From: Oscillospiraceae bacterium
GTDB taxonomy: Bacteria; Bacillota; Clostridia; Oscillospirales; Oscillospiraceae
Reading direction: 5' to 3'
Length of the DNA stretch: 5,817 bases
Assembly: GCA_017620315.1 (NCBI GenBank)
Contig: JAFZQQ010000119.1
Coordinates: forward strand, 1 to 5,817
Made by a program: the position numbers and the translations under genes. The notes beneath the pieces are model-generated. The model was not told where the DNA came from. It saw nothing but the letters and a program-made list of their open reading frames with translations, and did not search any database. Shown one piece after another: positions 1 to 5,817 of this stretch; positions within the stretch are counted from its first letter, which is position 1; each line of letters starts with the position of its first letter.

Positions 1-582
1 AAACAGCGGATCGTGCGCTGCGAGTGCTGCTTCGGTTATTTTATTCCGAAGACGAGCCGACCGACGATCTACTGTGACCGAGTCTTTGACGGGAAGCGAT
101 GCAAGGACGCAGGCCCGGGTCTTAAGTATCTGGCGGCGCTGGACCGGGACACGGCGCTGCGCATTTATGACACGCTGCGGCACAGGCGCGCGGCGGAGTA
201 CAACGCTTACATGGACCAGCACGCCGGCGTGGACGCCAAAGCCGAGCGCGCGTATATGGACGAGTATGAGGCGTGGAGCACGGCGGCGAGCGCCGCGCGG
301 GAAGCGTATCTGGAGCGGGAGATCGACGCGTCAGAGTTCCTGCGGCGCATCGGGTACGACGGCGAGGCGGAGCCCACTGCATCGGAGGAGCAGGGCAAGA
401 GCGAGTGGCGCGAGCGCGTGGAGCGCAGCATAGACTTTGACCCGTGGCTGGAGTATCACGGGATGATGACGCTCGATCTGACCGCGGAGGTCCCGTCGTG
501 GGAGATCACGTCCGCAGAGGAGCAGGCGCGGGAGGCACAGGGCGAGCACCGCAGCCTGCGGGAGAAATACGGAAAAGAATAA
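1..582 (+). CDS. DUF6076-like cysteine-containing protein, 5' truncated by window edge
   Basis: The frame is open from base 1 to the TAA at 580-582, giving 193 residues in the window. A GTG at base 13 could be called a start, but it has no clear ribosome binding site and codons before it are also open, so I treat the gene as 5' partial. Near the beginning is a putative metal-binding pattern: C7 and C10 (CxxC), then C25 in an IYCDR context and C34 in a GKRCKD context. This order (CxxC, hydrophobic FIP segment, YCDR, a further Cys) resembles the DUF6076 family of Clostridia, a name I assign from memory without a search. The rest is rich in Glu, Ala and Arg and probably helical, with no signal peptide or membrane segment. 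One 60-base line (241-300) is 73% GC, higher than the genes to its right. It converges on the helicase gene and is unlikely to share its transcript. Its function is unknown. Confidence 0.72.
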   Translation, partial: KQRIVRCECCFGYFIPKTSRPTIYCDRVFDGKRCKDAGPGLKYLAALDRDTALRIYDTLRHRRAAEYNAYMDQHAGVDAKAERAYMDEYEAWSTAASAAREAYLEREIDASEFLRRIGYDGEAEPTASEEQGKSEWRERVERSIDFDPWLEYHGMMTLDLTAEVPSWEITSAEEQAREAQGEHRSLREKYGKE

Positions 583-625
583 ACCTCGGCGGGGTTGACG
601 ATTGGTTCGCCAGCCCCGCCGGGGT
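583..625. terminator. Strong hairpin between convergent genes, putative bidirectional terminator
   Basis: Bases 583-597 pair with 611-625 across a 13-base loop. The core CGGCGGGG (587-594) is perfectly complementary to CCCCGCCG (614-621). Read on the plus strand, all 15 positions pair, two of them as G-U. On the minus strand those two become A-C mismatches, so that stem is weaker. It starts right after the stop codon of the left gene. The minus-strand transcript leaving the stem runs into a T-rich stretch (TTTATTCTTTT), as expected for an intrinsic terminator of the operon. The plus-strand tail is less ideal, with T-rich sequence only after about 20 bases (648-656). The position between two converging stop codons supports a termination role. 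Confidence 0.7.
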
Positions 626-663
626 ATCTTTGTCTACAGATGGGTTAGTTTTTCTCTCTGCTT

Positions 664-3588
664 TTATGCTTTCTTCAAAAATCCCTGCTGGAACGCGCCG
701 GGGAACTGGAACTTTTTCTCCACCCCGTCGAACGTCACATAGATATAGATGCTGTCTATTTTGCTGACTGTTCCTTTGCCAAATGCTTTGTGCCGCACCG
801 CAGTCCCAGCCTTGACGCCGGAGACATCGACGGCGGGGGTTTCTACTTTCTTCACTGCCGCGGGTGCGGGCGGCACATAAGACGGACGATAGGTCGGCGT
901 TGGGATAGGTGTTTTCGGCGCTGCGGCAAGGGATGCCCTTGCTTTTTCTTTCTGCTTTGGAACTGGAACGGGCTTGATCTCATCCTCGTCATCGTCCTCC
1001 GACGCGTCAGCAAAAACAGGTGTGTCGGGAACGTCGTCGGCACTCGGCGCCGCCGCTTCCATTGATGCGGCGAGCAGACCTGCCATTTGGTCATAGTCCG
1101 CGCGGGAAACGACTGTGCTATACAGGCCGATGCCTTCCCCAGCATGGCGGTCGACTCCCGTGTAGCTCAGGCTCGCGTCCTCGTATCGCTTGAACTTATA
1201 GACGGCGTCGTTCATCAGCGCCTCGTTGAATACGTTCAGCGACACCAGCAGCTCGAAGTCTTTTACATCAAGACCAGTGACCTTCTTGAACAGCTCCGGC
1301 TCCAGCTGTGTGATAACGTCCTTTAAGCTGTACTCGCGATAGTCGGTCAGATACATGAACACCGGGACGCGTGTGGCAAATTTGATCAGCTTTTCCTGTA
1401 TCAGTTTGCGCTTGGATTTGTATTCCTTTTCCTCCTCGGACAGCTCCTTTTTCTGCTTTGGAGTCAGCTCCTCGGTTTCCTTCTTTGCTTTCTTGACGGA
1501 TTCGGATTTGTTGATGATCGTTTGGATATCCTCGTTCAAGCTGCGGAAGCCTTCGATGCGCATCAGTGCGTCCATCGCGTCCTGATTGGCGAGCAGGCGG
1601 GAAAGCGTTTCGTTGTCCACGTTCACCAACAGCGCGGACTCCCATCGCTTGGCGAGCAGCGTCGCGGATGTACCAGCCATTGCAATATCCAGGATCTCCG
1701 CCGCGTTGACCTGCCGCATGGCGCTACCGTCATAGGCAAGTACCGGCAGGAAATTGATAAACTCTCCGACCTTCTTTTCCGGGTTGCTCTCCGTCACATT
1801 CAGTCGGCAGCTATAATCGGAGATCTGCTTCAGCGCGCGATCCAGCGCAAAGTCGAACACATAGCACTCGCGTTTGACGATCTCCCGCTTGCCACTGTCA
1901 TTGGTGATCTCCCACGGGCTTTGCACACGGAAAGCCGCTTGGAAATATGTCTCCGGGCTGGTCAGGTTGCGGAGCATAAAGATACCTGTCCACGGCTTGA
2001 TGGTGACGCCCGTGGTCAGCTTGCCGCAGGAGAGCGTGATCGTCTTTGTCGTCAGCGGATCGCCCATCGAACGGCGCACTGGCTCCAGTGCCTTGACGCC
2101 GATGCCCGCCTCTGCTCCGGCGCAGACAATGACTTCGTAATCGTGGTAAAACGTGTTTTGATTTAACGCCAGCAGATTCGCCATCGCATAGCACGAGGCT
2201 ATATTGGGCAGGAACCAAAGCGTATGGCTCAACACGTTCAAGAGCCGCGTGTCGGAGAACGGCATCGGCGGTTTTTGCGCGCCGAGCTTCAATTCATCCA
2301 CTGTCGTTTCAAGGTATGAGCCTCGGATCAGGTCGAGCCATTTTTGTACATAGTCCTCGTAGACGAAATGGGCGTCCGAGCCTTTTCCCTCGGCGGAGAA
2401 GAAGACGTTGAGGTCGAACTCGTTGAATTCCCCCTGCTTGGCAATCTGCTGGATGCTGTCGGGTATCTTATAGGTCAGCATGACCATCCTCGGCAGAGCG
2501 GCATAGGGATTGTCCTCGCCTACCCACGCAGCTTTCGCCCGCTGCTCATCGGAATATGTCCAGTTATAGATCTGCTCCTCGATGAACTCGCCGGAGTTGA
2601 GCGCGCGGAACGGCGTGCCGGACAGATAAAGGTAGTACGATGTGGTGATCGGCAGCCATGTTTCATCATAGGCGTTGCCGCGGTCGTACTTGCTCAGATC
2701 CTCCTCATAGGTGTCCTCGTCCTGCTCAAACAGCTTCTTCGCACTGTCCTTCCACGCGCCGAAATGATATTCGTCGAAAATGACCAGATCCCAGTTGGTC
2801 GTATGTACCCACTCATTGTTTGCCTTGATGCCGCCGGTTGCCTTGTTTACACCGAGAAAGTCCTGAAACGAGCCAAAGCATACGATGGGCTTGTCATTAT
2901 CCGCCCGCTGATATTGTGCATCCAATGTATTTTGAAGATTGCTCGCGTCGCGGGAGATGAACTGCCAGCCCTCAAAGTCCACGTGTGTCATCAAATCCTC
3001 GCGCCATGCCGTCTGCACGGCGGGCTTGAATGTGAGGATCAGGATTCTGCTGAAGCCCATCTTCTTTGCCAGTTGGTAGGATGCAAAGGTCTTGCCAAAA
3101 CGCATTTTGGCGTTCCACAGGAACTTCGGCGTTCGCGTGGAGCCTTCCTCGTAGGCCGAGCGATAGTAGGCCATCGTGCGGTTGACCGCTTCCTCCTGCT
3201 CCGGGCGCATGGCAAAGGTCTGCGTCCGATTTTCCTTATTCTCTGTCCGATTGCGCACGGCGACGATGGCGGCGCGCACATCGTCCACGCTGCATTTGAA
3301 CCACTCGCCGCCCATGCCGTCGATCTGCTTTTGCCGCAGCATCCGATGAACGTCGTGGTCGGTAAATGAACCGCCGTCCGGGTACATGGCGCTTTCCCGC
3401 AGAACGATGCGATAAGGGATGCTGCCATCCGGGCGCTTGGTCGGATACTGCTGCGCCACGCGCCGGTCTACGTCCACAGAGGTATAGCCCACCTTGAGCA
3501 GCCCGCGATACTGCGGGTTGGTGTCCTCGTAGGCGTAGATCATCGGATGGGAGTCCGGGCGCTGGGGGAAGAAATCAGTCTCTTGCAT
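664..3588 (-). CDS. GIY-YIG (T5orf172-type) nuclease / SF2 helicase fusion, restriction-like effector
   Basis: This is a predicted cytoplasmic DNA translocase-nuclease of 974 residues from the ATG at 3588. The N-terminal GIY-YIG/T5orf172-like domain spans about 16-110: IYAYED (17-22), LLKVGYTS (30-37), R43/R44, H78 and H81, and E95 in GEWFKC. The SF2 motor follows, with an unusual Walker A KMRFGKT (161-167), motif II DEYH (272-275), motif III SGTP (323-326), a motif V-like GKLTTGVTI (522-530), and QAAFRVQ (550-556) in the motif VI position. A highly charged Lys/Glu coil lies at about 692-737. An Ala/Pro/Asp-rich linker (about 842-922) leads to a Tudor/SH3-like end (about 925-972, VRHKAFGKGTV). 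A TTG at 3627 would add 13 residues and overlap the preceding stop by 4 bases. I prefer the ATG because GGTGAT precedes it and homologues I recall begin close to the FFPQRP segment. With the upstream methyltransferase it probably forms a restriction-modification system. The activity is inferred from motifs. Confidence 0.88.
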   Translation of the reverse strand: MQETDFFPQRPDSHPMIYAYEDTNPQYRGLLKVGYTSVDVDRRVAQQYPTKRPDGSIPYRIVLRESAMYPDGGSFTDHDVHRMLRQKQIDGMGGEWFKCSVDDVRAAIVAVRNRTENKENRTQTFAMRPEQEEAVNRTMAYYRSAYEEGSTRTPKFLWNAKMRFGKTFASYQLAKKMGFSRILILTFKPAVQTAWREDLMTHVDFEGWQFISRDASNLQNTLDAQYQRADNDKPIVCFGSFQDFLGVNKATGGIKANNEWVHTTNWDLVIFDEYHFGAWKDSAKKLFEQDEDTYEEDLSKYDRGNAYDETWLPITTSYYLYLSGTPFRALNSGEFIEEQIYNWTYSDEQRAKAAWVGEDNPYAALPRMVMLTYKIPDSIQQIAKQGEFNEFDLNVFFSAEGKGSDAHFVYEDYVQKWLDLIRGSYLETTVDELKLGAQKPPMPFSDTRLLNVLSHTLWFLPNIASCYAMANLLALNQNTFYHDYEVIVCAGAEAGIGVKALEPVRRSMGDPLTTKTITLSCGKLTTGVTIKPWTGIFMLRNLTSPETYFQAAFRVQSPWEITNDSGKREIVKRECYVFDFALDRALKQISDYSCRLNVTESNPEKKVGEFINFLPVLAYDGSAMRQVNAAEILDIAMAGTSATLLAKRWESALLVNVDNETLSRLLANQDAMDALMRIEGFRSLNEDIQTIINKSESVKKAKKETEELTPKQKKELSEEEKEYKSKRKLIQEKLIKFATRVPVFMYLTDYREYSLKDVITQLEPELFKKVTGLDVKDFELLVSLNVFNEALMNDAVYKFKRYEDASLSYTGVDRHAGEGIGLYSTVVSRADYDQMAGLLAASMEAAAPSADDVPDTPVFADASEDDDEDEIKPVPVPKQKEKARASLAAAPKTPIPTPTYRPSYVPPAPAAVKKVETPAVDVSGVKAGTAVRHKAFGKGTVSKIDSIYIYVTFDGVEKKFQFPGAFQQGFLKKA

Positions 3589-3592
3589 ATAA

Positions 3593-3598
3593 ATCACC
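3593..3598 (-). promoter_or_regulatory. Ribosome binding site deciding the ATG start of the nuclease-helicase
   Basis: On the minus strand GGTGAT stands four bases before the ATG at 3586-3588. It matches the 3' part of the Shine-Dalgarno consensus (AAGGAGGTGAT). The alternative TTG at 3627 has only a weak purine run (AGAGAAA) before it. The site lies just after the stop codon of the membrane-protein gene. Confidence 0.5.
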
Positions 3599-3623
3599 AA
3601 AAACGCTTGTACGGTCGATTGTT

Positions 3624-4442
3624 TCAAGATGATTTCTCTGTTCTTTCTTTAAGCCAGTTAAGCTGTTTTTCTCGCATACTCTTTACATCTTGACAAACAG
3701 AAGAAACTTTCGCCGTACCGTCAATTATACTTGAAGAATATATTTTAACTTGCGTAGAGTACTGCAAAAACTGTTCTTGAAGTGCTAAATAGCTTTGTTC
3801 AAGCAAATGATCTCTTTCCGAGAATTCATCAGTATTTCCGTTGTTGCTTGATAGATTGTTGAACAGTTCTTTCGTTAAATAGTCTTTTAGGAGAGCTGAG
3901 TAGCGATCTGCCGCTTTTAGCAAATCGTATTTCCCTTGAAAGCAATAGTAATCGTTGGTCAAAAATATTAAAAAATCAGAAAGCTCCAATGCAATTCGAT
4001 TATAATTGCTCGACTCAACTGCAATGAATTGTGCATCAAGCTTTGAGCTGACAATCTTCAATGCCTCCATATTTGCCCAAGAGTAGTTGTATTCACAGAA
4101 CAAGTGATAATACTTCTGAAGTTTGTTGGAATAGCTTTCAAACGCCTCGTAATAATGGTTTCGCATCAGATTTTCATTTTGAAGGGCGTTTGTTTCCCTA
4201 ATACTTTCCAAGATAATTTGCTGTTCTTTAAGAACTTTATCATTTGCTATACTATATGTTTTTGCCTGCCACAGAGTCAGTGCTCCTATACTTGCTGTAG
4301 CCAAAAAACCAACCCAACCACTGATTGCAGTAAAACGATCCCTTTCTCCAGCAGCTAAAAGGTTCCATACAAACAGCGCTATGATGAGCACAAAAATGAA
4401 AATAAGTAAAATGATCTTTAATATTCGATTTGCTTTAGACAT
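3624..4442 (-). CDS. Two-helix membrane protein of unknown function inside the restriction-modification operon
   Basis: This 272-residue protein starts at an ATG with a strong ribosome binding site 12 bp after the methyltransferase stop. I do not recognise a named family. Two hydrophobic segments are visible: about 8-30 (ILKIILLIFIFVLIIALFVW) and about 40-60 (ISGWVGFLATASIGALTLWQ), separated by a short charged loop (GERDR). The remaining ~210 residues are polar, predicted helical and partly coiled-coil-like (about 65-115 and 205-270), rich in Gln, Asn, Tyr and Leu. The likely topology is a short hairpin anchor with both ends in the cytoplasm. No catalytic motif is obvious. Its base composition is far more AT-rich than its neighbours (28% GC at 3961-4020, 33% at 4081-4140), suggesting a separate origin. 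It ends where the nuclease-helicase begins (TTGA overlap with the alternative start), so co-expression is very likely. A role as an accessory or membrane-acting effector is inference only. Confidence 0.85.
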   Translation of the reverse strand: MSKANRILKIILLIFIFVLIIALFVWNLLAAGERDRFTAISGWVGFLATASIGALTLWQAKTYSIANDKVLKEQQIILESIRETNALQNENLMRNHYYEAFESYSNKLQKYYHLFCEYNYSWANMEALKIVSSKLDAQFIAVESSNYNRIALELSDFLIFLTNDYYCFQGKYDLLKAADRYSALLKDYLTKELFNNLSSNNGNTDEFSERDHLLEQSYLALQEQFLQYSTQVKIYSSSIIDGTAKVSSVCQDVKSMREKQLNWLKERTEKSS

Positions 4443-4449
4443 TCGTTTT

Positions 4450-4456
4450 CCCCCTC
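4450..4456 (-). promoter_or_regulatory. Strong ribosome binding site of the membrane-protein gene
   Basis: On the minus strand the sequence is TGAGGGGG-AAAACGA-ATG. The GAGGGGG Shine-Dalgarno overlaps the TGA stop of the methyltransferase and lies seven bases before the ATG. This fixes the start and implies that ribosomes ending the methyltransferase can reinitiate here (translational coupling). Confidence 0.7.
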
Positions 4457-5817
4457 ACTCCATCGGTTTTATCATATTTTCGATAAAAGCGATCTCTTCA
4501 TCGCTCAATCCATATTTTACATACAGATCGGCGTCGGTGCAAGGGGTGGTGAAGTCTTGGACAGGAACAAATGAGAAACAATTCTTTGTGATGTGCTGTG
4601 AAACTGCAATCTGTGCAATGAGAAAACGGGCAAACCTTGTCTTTAAATAACTTGACAAGTTTTTGGCTTCTTTTTCCGTATTAAACCAGCCAGCAAGAAG
4701 ATATGTTTCGGTACAAATGCTTTTGGGTGGCAAGATTTCCATTGTAGACAGAACCCTAAATTGGCCGCTCTTATCTGGTTGCCCCGCGTGTTCAGCACTC
4801 AAATAGGAAATCATGACTTTCCATTTATCTATGTACTCAGTACCAACCGAAACAGCCGACCGTGCATATGGGCCGGTTCCTTTGTTGTAGCGGAGAGTCA
4901 AGTCACCGTAGCTCATCGGGAGGACATTGGTAGCAAGGCCAAACGGTTTTCTCGTGGTGACCATTGTATCCATTGTGCGCTCGTGCAACGCAACGACCTT
5001 TGAAATAATGGTATCTGCGACAGGGTACCGAATGAAGGTCTGATACTCATTCAGTGCTTTATCTATCGTTACACTGTTCCCGCTAAAGTTGTTGGTATAG
5101 GTGCAAATACCGGGATTGTCTCGATCCCACAGGAAATAGCAGATTCCTCCCGCAATATCCACGCCCGGAAACAGCTCTGTCGAATCTGTGTAATCCACAA
5201 GACGGCGAATGTGTTTGTCATTCAGCATATTTGCTCGGAACTCATCCAGCCCTTTTCCGCCGGAGTACCATCGAGCTGGAATAATCATGGTCATATAACG
5301 CGGCTTTAGCTTCTTTGCCTGCTCAACAAACATATGGTAAAGAGGTCTGGCGCTTGCGCCATTTCCACCGTCGCTCAACTGATACGGCGGATTGCCGATG
5401 ATGACATCAAATTTCATCTTCCAGATTTCCTCCGGCCTTGTGGTATGAATCATTTCGTAGGCGTGACTTTCCATGCCCTCGCGCTTTGCGCCGCCGTACT
5501 CTTTTTCGGAAGCGCCGCAAAACAGGCATTTGCCGTCCTTCCAGCGATGCTGGATGTTCTTGAAACGGATATTGCCCTGCACGTCGTCAAAAAGGGATAC
5601 GGAGTAAATGGAGTTAGGATACTTGGAGCAATAAACGCTACGGCGCGCCAGCAGGCTGGTCAATTCGGTGATGGCAATGCCGAACAACTGCTTGTGGAAG
5701 ATGTGGTCGATACGCTCCTGGCGATCCGGGATCACATCCTCCAGGCCAACCAGCAGCCGCTTGGCGATCTCGCGCAGAAACACGCCGGACTTCGTGGCAG
5801 GATCAAGGAAGGTCGTG
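4455..5817 (-). CDS. Eco57I-type N6-adenine DNA methyltransferase, 5' truncated by window edge
   Basis: The gene is the modification subunit and would transfer a methyl group from S-adenosylmethionine to adenine N6 at a specific site. The frame is open to base 5816, giving 453 residues in the window. The internal GTG at 5783 lies inside the cofactor motif and is not a credible start, so the N terminus is missing. Motif I is FLDPATKSGVF (residues 3-13), with Lys where the usual DPATGSG has Gly. A short insert carries CLFC (C97, C100) with nearby H118 and H124, a possible zinc site. The catalytic NPPY is at 142-145 in FDVIIGNPPYQ. Further family-typical segments are RWYSGGKG (182-189) and FPGVDIAGG (216-224). 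The second half is the likely target-recognition region, ending with FVPVQDF (416-422) and a helical tail. I-then-IV order and NPPY fit gamma-class N6A enzymes. GC falls from about 60% near the 5' part to about 42% in the recognition half. It is the first visible gene of the operon. Confidence 0.88.
   Translation of the reverse strand, partial: TTFLDPATKSGVFLREIAKRLLVGLEDVIPDRQERIDHIFHKQLFGIAITELTSLLARRSVYCSKYPNSIYSVSLFDDVQGNIRFKNIQHRWKDGKCLFCGASEKEYGGAKREGMESHAYEMIHTTRPEEIWKMKFDVIIGNPPYQLSDGGNGASARPLYHMFVEQAKKLKPRYMTMIIPARWYSGGKGLDEFRANMLNDKHIRRLVDYTDSTELFPGVDIAGGICYFLWDRDNPGICTYTNNFSGNSVTIDKALNEYQTFIRYPVADTIISKVVALHERTMDTMVTTRKPFGLATNVLPMSYGDLTLRYNKGTGPYARSAVSVGTEYIDKWKVMISYLSAEHAGQPDKSGQFRVLSTMEILPPKSICTETYLLAGWFNTEKEAKNLSSYLKTRFARFLIAQIAVSQHITKNCFSFVPVQDFTTPCTDADLYVKYGLSDEEIAFIENMIKPME

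Noticed and set aside
444..767. Plus-strand open frame crossing the left gene's end and the intergenic hairpin
   Set aside because: It is out of frame with the left gene, runs through the terminator hairpin and into the opposite-strand helicase gene, and its Arg/Gly-rich composition is typical of a shadow frame.
948..1464. Repeated TTCTGCTTTGG string at about 950 and 1451
   Set aside because: Both copies encode Lys/Gln-rich low-complexity stretches (PKQK) in the helicase; similarity is explained by codon use rather than a mobile or regulatory repeat.
1522..2166. Plus-strand open frame of 214 codons
   Set aside because: It is antisense to the helicase C-terminal half and shows no domain.
2344..3369. 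Long plus-strand open frame of 341 codons opposite the helicase core
   Set aside because: It lies entirely antisense to the conserved motor motifs, has no recognisable domain, and is explained by GC-rich codon use on the opposite strand.
3624..4442. Idea that the AT-rich middle gene is an insertion sequence or a mobile element
   Set aside because: No transposase motif, terminal inverted repeats or target-site duplication is visible around it, and the junctions with both neighbours are clean operon-style overlaps.
5348..5361. Short inverted repeat TGGCGC-TT-GCGCCA inside the methyltransferase gene
   Set aside because: It lies in coding sequence just after NPPY, encodes an ordinary segment (GASARP), and its two-base loop makes a functional hairpin unlikely.
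1..5817. CRISPR array, tRNA or rRNA
   Set aside because: No regularly spaced repeats and no tRNA- or rRNA-like sequences were seen; nearly the whole window is coding.

Overview
The window looks like a piece of a Gram-positive gut-type genome, most likely Clostridia (Oscillospiraceae-like). This rests on the style of the left-hand protein (it resembles the Clostridia-rich DUF6076 family), the GC-rich coding, and the similarity in style of the other proteins to families I recall from gut Firmicutes. No rRNA, tRNA or other marker is present, so the lineage is an inference.

Layout: (1) Bases 1-582, plus strand, hold the 3' part of a very GC-rich gene for a cysteine-containing protein of DUF6076 type, not obviously linked to the rest. 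(2) Bases 583-663 are a short convergent intergenic gap dominated by a strong hairpin that can act as a terminator in both directions. (3) Bases 664-5817, minus strand, are a compact three-gene operon read right to left. It encodes an Eco57I-type N6-adenine DNA methyltransferase (its 5' end lies beyond the right edge), a small two-helix membrane protein of unknown function, and a ~974-residue protein that joins a GIY-YIG/T5orf172-type nuclease domain to an SF2 helicase motor and a C-terminal Tudor/SH3-like module. Gene junctions are tight: a 12-bp gap between the first two genes, and at most about 35 bp between the second and third.

Read together, the operon is a restriction-modification-like defence system. 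The methyltransferase would mark the host DNA. The nuclease-helicase would translocate on or unwind unmarked DNA and cleave it with the GIY-YIG domain. This resembles the Mod + Res logic of Type III systems, but with a GIY-YIG nuclease at the N terminus where Type III Res proteins carry a C-terminal PD-(D/E)xK domain. The methyltransferase/nuclease-helicase pair is a family I recognise in outline. The least explained part is the AT-rich membrane-protein gene lodged between the two. Its base composition differs sharply from its neighbours, which suggests separate acquisition, possibly as an accessory or effector of the system.
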